This document shows positions 36,097 to 44,302 of a DNA stretch of 64,000 nt, one piece after another. The notes beneath the pieces were generated by a model. That model searched no databases. It saw nothing but the letters and a program-made list of their open reading frames with translations, and was not told the DNA's origin. This DNA comes from G965200765 sp965203865. Its GTDB lineage: Bacteria > Pseudomonadota > Gammaproteobacteria > Arenicellales > JAJDZL01. The position numbers and the translations under genes are program-made. Positions within the stretch are counted from its first letter, which is position 1, and every line of letters begins with the position of its first letter. The stretch lies in contig OZ241916.1 of assembly GCA_965203865.1 (NCBI GenBank), forward strand, positions 2,976,001-3,040,000, in the 5' to 3' direction.

Positions 36097-36201
36097 CTAT
36101 CCACCCAGCGGAAGAAACCCGCTGGCGAAAAAATACAAAACTACAGTTAAAACCACTCCGGCAATAATTGTTCCGATAATGGAATCAAGCGGATTTTTCA
36201 T
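36097..36201 (-). CDS. Small single-span membrane protein (34 residues)
   Basis: An ATG at 36201 preceded by AGGAGAGG at ideal spacing opens a 34-codon frame. It begins MKNPLDSIIGTIIAG, continues with a hydrophobic helix VVLTVVLYFFASGFL and ends PLGG. The strong ribosome site, clean single transmembrane segment and position 48 bases before the PuuD-like gene on the same strand support a real small protein. It may be an accessory subunit of that membrane protein. No family recognised. Confidence 0.6.
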   Translation of the reverse strand: MKNPLDSIIGTIIAGVVLTVVLYFFASGFLPLGG

Positions 36202-36507
36202 GAACCTCTCCTATGCGATACTGTTTTTACTGTCTACAATCCTTAACCTGTTGATGAATTGCTGTTGAATTATCGCCTTCTCCAGATATTCCGAGCATAG
36301 TGCATTCAAACCTCAATCCCGCTTCAATAGCAACGACATTGCTGCCCTTGCTATTTCAGGTTACATTGTAAAATATTAATTTCATTGCTCTTGAAAGTGC
36401 TATTCAGCAAACTACAAGCAAGGCAATATACTTGAATTATACAGTTTGCAAGATTGCGAATGACAAGTTGTTTACAATTCTTGCTTCAATCAAAAGGAGA
36501 ACGGTTC
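36202..36507. other. Divergent intergenic region before argG
   Basis: About 300 bases between the small membrane protein and argG. A possible -10 box TACAAT (36473-36478) lies upstream of argG, without a clear -35 partner. No ARG box or attenuator was recognised by eye, and no gene is supported. Confidence 0.35.
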
Positions 36508-37719
36508 ATGCCGAAAAAAATTGTTCTAGCATATTCAGGCGGGCTGGATACAACGATTATCCTTCGCTGGCTCCAAAATACTTACCAGTGCGATGTTGCC
36601 TGCTTTACAGCAGATCTTGGCCAGAATGAAGATTTGCAGTCTATCGCCGAGAAGGCCAAATCCTGCGGAGTTACAGAAATTTTTGTCGAAAACCTGGCCG
36701 AGCAATTTGTAAGAGACTATGTGTACCCGATGTTTCGCGCCAATGCACTATATGAAGGGGTGTATTTGCTTGGCACTGCAATTGCTCGGCCGCTCATCGC
36801 ACATCGCCAGGTTGAAATTGCAAAGCAAGTCAATGCTGATGCACTCTCCCATGGTGCAACCGGCAAGGGAAACGATCAAATCAGATTCGAGCTCGGCGCA
36901 TACGCACTAATGCCGAATGTGAAAATTATTTCGCCATGGCGGGAATGGGATCTTGTAACTCGCGACGACCTGCTGAACTATGCAGCAAAGGAAGGACTGG
37001 AAGTAGATACCCGTGAGGGCGGCAAAGCCGACTATTCCATGGATTCAAACATTTTACATACCTCCTACGAGGGCGGCGAGCTGGAAGACCCTTGGTATTC
37101 TCCTGCCGATGAAATGTGGCGAAACACCGTCAGCCCCGAAGCAGCTCCGGACCAGCCGGAAACGATTGAAATCACATTCGAACATGGAGACGCCGTCATG
37201 ATTGACGGTGTCAGTGCATCACCCGCGGGAATTTTGACCCGATTGAACCAGCTTGGCGGCAAGCACGGAATCGGGCGTGTCGATATCGTTGAAAATCGTT
37301 ACATTGGCATGAAGTCGCGCGGATGCTACGAAACACCGGGCGGAACAATTTTGCTCCATGCACATCGGGCAATGGAATCTCTGACGCTGGACCGCGAAGT
37401 AATGCAACTGAAAGAAGATCTCGCACCGCGCTATGCCAGAATGGTGTACAACGGATATTGGTGGAGTCCCGAGCGGATTGCACTGCAGCAAATGATCGAC
37501 GAAATGCAAAAGCATGTATCGGGAGTTGTAAAGGTGCGTCTATACAAAGGCAATGCAATCATCGCCGGGCGCCAGTCTGAAAAGCATTCAATGTACGACG
37601 AAGCAGTGGTTTCGTTTGATGACACCACCGGGGCATACTCCCAGGTTGATGCAGAAGGTTTTATTCGTCTTAATGCCTTGCGGCTTCGAGTTGCCGCTTC
37701 AAGAGGAAGAGTGTCTTGA
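36508..37719 (+). CDS. argG: Argininosuccinate synthase
   Basis: A 403-residue enzyme joining citrulline and aspartate using ATP. The N-type ATP pyrophosphatase motif LAYSGGLDTTI is at residues 7-17, followed by DLGQNEDL, SHGATGKGNDQIRFEL, the DADYSMD-like KADYSMDSNILHTS and GRVDIVENRYIGMKSRGCYETPGG (shown as its conserved RVDIVENR core). Length is normal. The ATG at 36508 is preceded by AAAAGGAGAA. It is followed closely by glycosyltransferase genes, probably cotranscribed. Confidence 0.97.
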   Translation: MPKKIVLAYSGGLDTTIILRWLQNTYQCDVACFTADLGQNEDLQSIAEKAKSCGVTEIFVENLAEQFVRDYVYPMFRANALYEGVYLLGTAIARPLIAHRQVEIAKQVNADALSHGATGKGNDQIRFELGAYALMPNVKIISPWREWDLVTRDDLLNYAAKEGLEVDTREGGKADYSMDSNILHTSYEGGELEDPWYSPADEMWRNTVSPEAAPDQPETIEITFEHGDAVMIDGVSASPAGILTRLNQLGGKHGIGRVDIVENRYIGMKSRGCYETPGGTILLHAHRAMESLTLDREVMQLKEDLAPRYARMVYNGYWWSPERIALQQMIDEMQKHVSGVVKVRLYKGNAIIAGRQSEKHSMYDEAVVSFDDTTGAYSQVDAEGFIRLNALRLRVAASRGRVS

Positions 37720-37725
37720 GGTGCA

Positions 37726-38454
37726 ATGGATTTGAAATCTACCGATATGGCGCATCCTGTTATCTCGGTGGTCGTGCCAGTCTATAATGAACCTCCAGAA
37801 ATTCTGGACAACATCAGACAAATCGCCAGCTTCAACCGAATTGCAGAGGTTCTTGTAGCAAATGCCAGTACTCGCTTGCAGACGACGCAATCACTGGAGT
37901 ATCTGCAAAAGTCAAATGGCAAAATTCGGCTAATCGACTGTCAGACATCCGGGCGCGCAAAACAGATGAACAAGGGAGCGGAACTGGCGACTGGCGATAT
38001 ACTGTGGTTCGTCCATGCTGATACAATTCTTCCAGATAGAGCTCCTGAATTCGTGTCGCGGTCTATCGTAAATCATTGCGAATGGGGCAGGTTTCATGTA
38101 CGATTCAGCAGTTCGCTACGGATTATGAAGCTTGTTGCAGGCTTGATGAACTACCGGTCTTGGCTTACAGGAATTTGCACAGGTGACCAAGCTATATTTG
38201 TAAGCAAGCAGCTGTTTTTCTCCGTTGGCAAATTTCCGGATATCAGCCTGATGGAAGACATTGCACTTACAAAGAAACTACGAAAATCAAGCCGTCCAAT
38301 CTGCATCCGAATTCCTGTGGTTACTTCTGCACGGCGGTGGGAAAAGAACGGTCCCATTCGAACCATAATGCTAATGTGGAAGCTTCGACTTTTGTATTGG
38401 ACTGGTGTTTCTCCAGACCGTCTGGCTGTAATGTACAAAGCGGGTAGCCAATGA
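37726..38454 (+). CDS. Family 2 glycosyltransferase, TIGR04283 (arsenosugar-type)
   Basis: A 242-residue GT-A enzyme. ISVVVPVYNEPPEI opens the nucleotide-binding fold, GRAKQMNKGAELATGDILWF gives the donor-binding block and FVHADT the DxD-like site; GDQAIFVSKQLFFSVGKFPD and MEDIALTKKLRK follow. The GRAxQMNxGA pattern and pairing with the next gene define the TIGR04283 family, which is often linked to arsenosugar synthesis, although no arsenic methyltransferase is present here. Starts six bases after argG and overlaps the next gene by four (ATGA). Confidence 0.85.
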   Translation: MDLKSTDMAHPVISVVVPVYNEPPEILDNIRQIASFNRIAEVLVANASTRLQTTQSLEYLQKSNGKIRLIDCQTSGRAKQMNKGAELATGDILWFVHADTILPDRAPEFVSRSIVNHCEWGRFHVRFSSSLRIMKLVAGLMNYRSWLTGICTGDQAIFVSKQLFFSVGKFPDISLMEDIALTKKLRKSSRPICIRIPVVTSARRWEKNGPIRTIMLMWKLRLLYWTGVSPDRLAVMYKAGSQ

Positions 38455-39104
38455 AGACCCCGTTGTTAATTCTGTTTGCGAAAAAACCTGAGCCGGGAAA
38501 TGTAAAAACCCGGTTTATTCCACATGTAACCAAGGAGGCAGCAGCCCGAATTGCCTTGGAAATGCTCAGAAAGACAGTGCTTAACGCCGTTGATCACTGG
38601 GATGGAAAAGTGTGTCTTTACATTAGTCCTGATACAGAGCACGATGCGGTCAGAGAAATTTCTCATGCCTTCAATATAGGCTTGTTCACTCAGGCAGAGG
38701 GAGATCTGGGCCGGAAAATGGAATTTGCAATTCGCGACGGATTGAAGTCTCATTCGGCAGCGGCTGTAATGGGATGCGATATACCCCAAGTGTCTGCACG
38801 GCAACTTCAATTTTCCTGCCAGCGATTGAAACAGGGGGACAATGTACTTGGTCCCAGCGCAGACGGTGGCTTTTATTTTTTGGGTTTGCATGAATACAAA
38901 TCGGGCATGCTGGACAATATTCAGTGGGGTATCAGGACAGTTGCGCAGGATACCTTGGCAAGACTGGCTGAAAATGGAATTAAAATTGATGTAATTCTGG
39001 AATGCCATCAAGATATTGACACTTGGGAAAATCTTGAATTTTTACAGAATGAATGGCCAGAATTGCAGAATTTTATGTATAACAATACACATTTGCAAAG
39101 GTAA
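38451..39104 (+). CDS. TIGR04282-family glycosyltransferase/nucleotidyltransferase
   Basis: A 217-residue protein with LLILFAKKPEPGNVKTRF at the N-terminus, the hallmark of TIGR04282 (distantly like CofC and MobA), plus GDLGRKMEFAI, AAVMGCDIPQV and GPSADGGFYFLGL. Pairs with the preceding TIGR04283 gene, to which it is translationally coupled; the two are found together in many bacteria and tentatively assigned to arsenosugar or related glycoside synthesis. The actual product in this organism is unknown. Confidence 0.87.
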   Translation: MKTPLLILFAKKPEPGNVKTRFIPHVTKEAAARIALEMLRKTVLNAVDHWDGKVCLYISPDTEHDAVREISHAFNIGLFTQAEGDLGRKMEFAIRDGLKSHSAAAVMGCDIPQVSARQLQFSCQRLKQGDNVLGPSADGGFYFLGLHEYKSGMLDNIQWGIRTVAQDTLARLAENGIKIDVILECHQDIDTWENLEFLQNEWPELQNFMYNNTHLQR

Positions 39105-39140
39105 CACGTATCAACTTGAAAACCAGACTAGTTTTTCGCA

Positions 39141-40112
39141 ATGGCATTGCAAGAAGACATCACTCAAACAAGTAGCGATTTTTCCGCCCGTATACAGAAA
39201 AAGCCTGTTATTCCCGAATCCGTATACCACCCTAGTTATTGGACTACTTGGCTAGGGGTAACAATACTGACTCTTATTGGACGCTTGCCCCGAAAAGTAT
39301 CGCTTCGCTTCGGCTCGTTCTTGGGCGATCTGTTCTACTACACGAATAAAAAACGCAGGCAGATTGCCCAGTCGAATCTGGAGCTCTGCTTTCCTCACTG
39401 GCCAATTGAAAAACGCCAGCAAGTGCTACGCGAACATTTTCGCGGATACGGCCAAGTTGTTGTTGATTTTGGAATGCTCTGGCTGGCGCGCGAAAAGCGC
39501 TTGAATGAATTTGTCCACATTAGCGGATTGGAAAACTGGAATCTTGCTCGTTCAAGCAGTAGACCAGTAATTTTTCTTACGCCGCACATGATTGCCACCG
39601 ACCTGACAGGAACAGTACTCGCACGCCATTTTCCGACCTGTACCATGATGCACGAGCTGAAAAACCCCTTGCTCAACCAGCTTGTAGCGGGCGGGCGTTC
39701 ACGCTTTGGATTGAAAGTTTTTACCAGGTCGCAAGGAATTCGAAGCCTGATTCGCAGTTTGAAAGATCAAACCGCCTGCATTTATATTCCCGACGAAGAC
39801 TTCGGAGTGCGCAGTTCAGTGCTTGTTCCGTTTTTGGGTACTGTATCCTCAACACTGACAACACTTGGGCGACTAGCCCGAATTACAAATGCAGTTGTCC
39901 TTCCGTTCCACTCGCGTCTAGATACAAAAACTGGTCATTACTTCGCTGAAATCGGTGCACCGCTGGAAAACTATCCAACCAGCGACAGTTATAAAGACGC
40001 AAGGCGAATGAATGCGGTTTTTGAAGATATTATTCTGAGTGCCCCCGACCAGTATATGTGGACTTTGCGCTGGTTCAAAACCCGACCGGAAAATGCCCCA
40101 AACCCGTACTGA
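39141..40112 (+). CDS. LpxL/HtrB-like lysophospholipid (lipid A) acyltransferase
   Basis: A 323-residue membrane-associated acyltransferase. An N-terminal hydrophobic helix (WTTWLGVTILTLIGRLP) is followed by IAQSNLELCFPHW, the catalytic HX4D motif in FLTPHMIATDLTG, a PLLNQLVAGGRSRFGL block and YIPDEDFGVRSSVLVPFLG. Enzymes of this class add secondary acyl chains to lipid A. The catalytic histidine and aspartate are both present, unlike in its downstream paralogue. Its 3' end overlaps that paralogue by 20 bases. Confidence 0.9.
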   Translation: MALQEDITQTSSDFSARIQKKPVIPESVYHPSYWTTWLGVTILTLIGRLPRKVSLRFGSFLGDLFYYTNKKRRQIAQSNLELCFPHWPIEKRQQVLREHFRGYGQVVVDFGMLWLAREKRLNEFVHISGLENWNLARSSSRPVIFLTPHMIATDLTGTVLARHFPTCTMMHELKNPLLNQLVAGGRSRFGLKVFTRSQGIRSLIRSLKDQTACIYIPDEDFGVRSSVLVPFLGTVSSTLTTLGRLARITNAVVLPFHSRLDTKTGHYFAEIGAPLENYPTSDSYKDARRMNAVFEDIILSAPDQYMWTLRWFKTRPENAPNPY

Positions 40113-41064
40113 ACCAACATTCAGTCAAAAGATTAGCGGATTTACTGGTGCTGTAATTTGGCGCTACGCAAGCATCCTGCCGCATCGAATCAGATGGAGG
40201 CTTGGCGGCGCAGTTGGCAGTATTCTTTACTGCCTTCTTCGAAAGAGACGGAAAATTGTAAATCGAAACCTTGAATTATGCTTCCCGACATATTCGCAAA
40301 AACATCGAAACCGTATTGCCGTTGACTGTTTCAGGTCCGCAGGACGAGGAGTGTTTGCCTGGGGATTCGCAATGTTTGCCAAAGCACCGCAATTCAATCG
40401 GGAAGTAAAGTGGACCGGGCTTGATACTCTTGAACCTTTTATTCAGGCAAAGAAGTCGGTAATTCTACTATGCCCTCATGTCGTTTGTGCACTCATTCTT
40501 TTTCGGGCAGCATGCGATTGCGCACCTGCAACAACAATCTACAAGACCCCGCGGAATCCAATATTCGACATGATTTACAAAAGATGCTTTGAAAATGAAG
40601 AAAGTCCGTATAAATGGTTAAACTACATGTTTCGATCGAATACAAAAAACACTGCAAAGATTGTCCGATTCAGTGAAAACATGCGTCCCTTGTATCGTGC
40701 GATGAGTGACGGCGCACTGTTGTTCTACCTTCCCGACCAGAATGCAAATGATCCTGCTCGCCAGGTTTTTGCACCGTTCTTTGGAATTCAATGCGCAACT
40801 TACAATGGACTCAGTCGAATCGCCCGGTTTCACGACTCGCGAGTATTTATTTGCTATGCAGCCCATCTGCCTGCAGGCAAAGGGTATGAAATCTGTTCAA
40901 AGCTGCTTCCCAAGGAGTTCATTTCAGGAAATCTGGAAAGTGATGCAGTGAATATGAACAAGGAGATTGAACAAATTGTGCAACGAATCCCGGAACAGTA
41001 CTTCTGGCTTCACCGCAAATTTCAAACGCGCCCGCCTGGGGAAGAACCGCTGTATTCTGATTAG
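40093..41064 (+). CDS. Second LpxL/LpxM-like acyltransferase, catalytic acid missing
   Basis: A 323-residue paralogue of the preceding protein: IVNRNLELCFPTYSQKHRN, LLCPHVVCALILF, PRNPIFDMIYKR, FYLPDQNANDPARQVFAPFFG and a C-terminal PEQYFWLHRKFQTRPPGE. The HX4D/E motif is HVVCAL here, so the acidic residue of the catalytic dyad is leucine. Either activity is lost or another residue substitutes. The ATG at 40093 fits the homologous start; an upstream frame extends to 40039 inside the previous gene. Likely acts with its neighbour on lipid A or another lipid. Confidence 0.88.
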   Translation: MPQTRTEPTFSQKISGFTGAVIWRYASILPHRIRWRLGGAVGSILYCLLRKRRKIVNRNLELCFPTYSQKHRNRIAVDCFRSAGRGVFAWGFAMFAKAPQFNREVKWTGLDTLEPFIQAKKSVILLCPHVVCALILFRAACDCAPATTIYKTPRNPIFDMIYKRCFENEESPYKWLNYMFRSNTKNTAKIVRFSENMRPLYRAMSDGALLFYLPDQNANDPARQVFAPFFGIQCATYNGLSRIARFHDSRVFICYAAHLPAGKGYEICSKLLPKEFISGNLESDAVNMNKEIEQIVQRIPEQYFWLHRKFQTRPPGEEPLYSD

Positions 41065-41067
41065 AAT

Positions 41068-41403
41068 TCATTGTAATTTTTGAACTAGCCGTTTCAAAAA
41101 TACCTGCATCTCCTTGGCAGCCTGTTTGTCCCCTGCCTTTTCGGCAACTTTAATACCTCTGACATAAACTTCCTGCGCCCGAACCATGTCGCCTGATTGT
41201 ACAAGCGCCTTTCCGAGCTGCTTGTACGCCGCAGAAAAATTGTTGTTATGCTCAATAGCCAGTTTGAGATTCTTTACTGCATCTTCGACATGGCCCGCTT
41301 GCAGATAATCGCACCCCAGGCTGAATCGAAGCAACGCATTGTCGCGACCGCTGTCAACCAATTTTTCAAGACTTGAAATTCGCTGTTTCAATTCATCCGT
41401 CAT
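41068..41403 (-). CDS. Small tetratricopeptide-repeat protein
   Basis: A 111-residue soluble protein, mostly helical. Residues 20-55 (LLRFSLGCDYLQAGHVEDAV then LKLAIEHNN) and 56-90 (FSAAYKQLGKALVQSGDMVRA then QEVYVRGI) form two TPR motifs with the expected G/A/Y spacing. There is no signal peptide. It follows trkH by 10 bases, so it is probably cotranscribed with the Trk genes. Such proteins mediate protein contacts; the partner is unknown. Confidence 0.85.
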   Translation of the reverse strand: MTDELKQRISSLEKLVDSGRDNALLRFSLGCDYLQAGHVEDAVKNLKLAIEHNNNFSAAYKQLGKALVQSGDMVRAQEVYVRGIKVAEKAGDKQAAKEMQVFLKRLVQKLQ

Positions 41404-41413
41404 AAAAAATCAA

Positions 41414-42865
41414 TCAATCCCGCCAGTAGCGCGCTGTAAACAACACTAGCAGTGTCAGTAACTCCAGACGTCCCAGCAGCATAGTAAATGCCAGTACCCA
41501 CTTGGGACCCGACCCAAGGTCAGCGTATCCGTTTGCAGCATCGCCGAGTGCCGGACCAAGGTTGTTCAAACAGGCAGTAACAGTAGAATATGCCGTAATC
41601 AAATTCGTTCCCATAGCCATCAATATCAAGGAAAGCACTACAAAGCACAATACATAGAGCGCGAAAAATCCCCAAATCGCGTTCGCGACCGTATCTGGAA
41701 CAGGCGACTTGTTGACACGAATCGGAATAATCGCGTTAGGATGAATCAATTTCAGCATTTCTCTGTGTCCTTGCTTGAATAGCAATACAACTCGAATCAC
41801 CTTCATTCCACCTGCAGTCGAGCCTGCGCATCCGCCAATTATGCTTGCGGCTAGCAGCATGGCAGGCAAGTGGAGCGGCCATAGAGAAACATCCACTGTC
41901 GTAAATCCGGATGTAGTTGCGAACGACACAACTTGAAACAGTCCATGCTTTACAGTTTCTGCAATACCGTCATAAGTTTCAGTAGCAAAGAGAACTGCCC
42001 ACGTGATTAAAATGCCGGCACCGATGATTATCAGGTATGCGCGGACTTCGACATCCTGAAAATATCCAAGAAAGCTTCGGGTGCGCCAGGCAAGAAAATG
42101 CAGTGCGAAATTTATTCCGGACACGATCATGAGCACAGCGCCAATGTACATGATTAAACTACTGTCAAAGTAAGCAAAACTTTCATCATGGGTGGAAAAT
42201 CCGCCGATTGCAACAGTTGAAAAACTGTGCCCAACGGCATCAAACAAGTTCATGCCAGCCGCCCAGTAAACAATTGCACACACAATCGTCAATCCTACAT
42301 ACAGATACCAAAGCGTTTTCGCAGTTTGAGTAATTCGCGGCGTAAGCTTCGAATACTTCACCGGACCCGGCGTTTCTGCGCGGTACAACTGCATACCGCC
42401 AATGCCCAGCATTGGAATCACTGCTACTGCCAGAACAATAATGCCCATGCCGCCCAGCCACTGAAGCTGCTGGCGGTAATACAGAATTGACCGGGGAAGG
42501 CTATCAATGTTGGTGAGAATTGTGGCACCAGTAGTCGTAAGTCCGGACATGGACTCGAAAAACGCATTTGTCAAACTGAGTTGCTGAACTGGCGACAACA
42601 GAAACGGAATTGCACCGACCGTCGCGATCAGAATCCAGAAAGATACAACCAGTAGAAATCCTTCCCGAAGCCCAAGTTGCTTTCGAAATCGCCGAACCGG
42701 AAACCAAACGGCAACACCCAGAAAAAAGGTGGCGAAAAAGGATGCAGCGAAAACCAAGAATGTGCCGTCATCTGAAAAAAGCGCAATTGCCGCGGGCGGC
42801 AAATGCGTAACGCTGAACATGGCAAGAAGCATGCCTAGAATTTTTAAAATCGCCTGGTACCGCAT
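41414..42865 (-). CDS. trkH: Trk potassium uptake channel TrkH
   Basis: A 483-residue polytopic channel. The four pore-loop motifs of the TrkH/KtrB fold are visible: SGLTTTGATI, FSTVAIGGFSTHD, FATTSGFTTVD and ACLNNLGPALG, each containing the selectivity-filter glycine. The intervening M1-P-M2 repeats and a cytosolic intramembrane loop (IIGGCAGSTAGGMKV) are as in the family. It works with TrkA, encoded 42 bases upstream, to import potassium. Confidence 0.96.
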   Translation of the reverse strand: MRYQAILKILGMLLAMFSVTHLPPAAIALFSDDGTFLVFAASFFATFFLGVAVWFPVRRFRKQLGLREGFLLVVSFWILIATVGAIPFLLSPVQQLSLTNAFFESMSGLTTTGATILTNIDSLPRSILYYRQQLQWLGGMGIIVLAVAVIPMLGIGGMQLYRAETPGPVKYSKLTPRITQTAKTLWYLYVGLTIVCAIVYWAAGMNLFDAVGHSFSTVAIGGFSTHDESFAYFDSSLIMYIGAVLMIVSGINFALHFLAWRTRSFLGYFQDVEVRAYLIIIGAGILITWAVLFATETYDGIAETVKHGLFQVVSFATTSGFTTVDVSLWPLHLPAMLLAASIIGGCAGSTAGGMKVIRVVLLFKQGHREMLKLIHPNAIIPIRVNKSPVPDTVANAIWGFFALYVLCFVVLSLILMAMGTNLITAYSTVTACLNNLGPALGDAANGYADLGSGPKWVLAFTMLLGRLELLTLLVLFTARYWRD

Positions 42866-42907
42866 CCCTCAGCTCGCCCGAATGTCTGCTCCTTGCTAAA
42901 AGTGGAA

Positions 42908-44302
42908 TCAAATCCACCTTACGTCAGGCTCAAACAGTTTTTCAACCTGATTGATTTGCTTCCTGCCCTTGTCAACCACGAATAAAATTACATGGTCTTT
43001 TGACTGGACTACAATGTCCCGGCGTGCAATAAGAACATCCTCGCCGCGCAAAATCGCACCAATTGTGGCTTCAGGGGGAATATCCAGATCAGCTATCGCA
43101 CGTCCCACAACCTTGGATGTCGACGGGTCACCGTGAACGATAGTTTCAATTGCTTCTGCTGCTCCTCGACGCAGAGAATGCAAGGCATGGATGTCTCCCC
43201 GGCGCATATGACGCAAAAGTTCGCTGATCGTGACCAGGCTCGGATTGATTACGATGTCAATTCCTGTGTTTTCAAGCAAGTCGGCATAGGCGGAGTTTGT
43301 GATTAGAGCCATTGTCCGTCTTGCACCCAGCTTCTTGGCCATCATTGATGACAGTATGTTCGCCTCATCATCATTCGTCACTGCACAATATACTTCGGTA
43401 TGCTCGATATTTTCGCGAAGCATTAGTTCCTGATCTGAGGCATCTCCATGAATCACAATTGTTTCCGAAAGTTCATCGGAAGCCCGGACTGCATTGTCCC
43501 GACTGATTTCGACCAGTTTTACCCGAAACCCGCTTGGCTCAAGTTCGCGAGCCAGCCTCATGCCAATGTTGCCACCGCCAACTAGCATCACTCGCTTTCC
43601 GTAGGTTGGGCCATCAAGTTTTCCAAATTCCTTCACCACTGTTTCAATATGCTCTCTCGCGGCAATCAAGAAAATTTCATCGTTTACCTCAATTACCGTA
43701 TCTCGACGCGGAATGATGCCCTGATTCTGTCGATAAATGGCGGCAACTCTTGTGTCAATATTTGGAATGTACTTTCGGATATCCTGAATCTCGTGTCCGA
43801 CCAGATTCCCTCCCGGATTGGCGCGAATGGCTGCCAACTGAATTTTTCCATCTGCGAAATCAACAACCTGCAATGCTCCTGGATGCTCAATAAGCTGCAT
43901 TATCTGCTTGGTAATCAAGTGCTCGGGGCTAATCACAGCATCAATTGGAAATATGCTGCCGGGTCCAAACAGTTCTTCTTCATGCTTGAGGATGTTTTCA
44001 CTGCGAAGACGCGCAAACTTTTTCGGAGTATTGTAGATTGTGTTCGCAAGCTGGCAGGTTAAAATATTGGTATCGTCCCGGTTGGTTACCGCCAGCACGA
44101 TATCCGCGTCTTCAATGTCCGCCTGCTCCAGTGTTTCCGGGTCAGACGCATCCCCGCAAACTGTTTTTATATCCAGGCGGTCCCGATTCCAGCGCAACCT
44201 CTCATCATCCCTGTCGATTAAAGTAACATCGTTCTGCTCTCCGGCCAATGCCTCCGCAACACTACTGCCAACTGTCCCGGCGCCAAAAATTGCAATATTC
44301 AT
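42908..44302 (-). CDS. trkA: Trk system regulatory subunit TrkA
   Basis: A 464-residue cytosolic ring protein of two RCK units. NAIFGAGTVGSSVAEAL-type Rossmann motif GAGTVG is near residue 8, with a second one, VGGGNIGMRLARELE, near 240; each half ends in a TrkA_C domain. Acidic ends of strand 2 (LIDRDDERL, LVEISRDNA) indicate NAD(H) binding. It gates TrkH in response to nucleotides. The start overlaps the ntrX-like stop by four bases. Confidence 0.96.
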   Translation of the reverse strand: MNIAIFGAGTVGSSVAEALAGEQNDVTLIDRDDERLRWNRDRLDIKTVCGDASDPETLEQADIEDADIVLAVTNRDDTNILTCQLANTIYNTPKKFARLRSENILKHEEELFGPGSIFPIDAVISPEHLITKQIMQLIEHPGALQVVDFADGKIQLAAIRANPGGNLVGHEIQDIRKYIPNIDTRVAAIYRQNQGIIPRRDTVIEVNDEIFLIAAREHIETVVKEFGKLDGPTYGKRVMLVGGGNIGMRLARELEPSGFRVKLVEISRDNAVRASDELSETIVIHGDASDQELMLRENIEHTEVYCAVTNDDEANILSSMMAKKLGARRTMALITNSAYADLLENTGIDIVINPSLVTISELLRHMRRGDIHALHSLRRGAAEAIETIVHGDPSTSKVVGRAIADLDIPPEATIGAILRGEDVLIARRDIVVQSKDHVILFVVDKGRKQINQVEKLFEPDVRWI

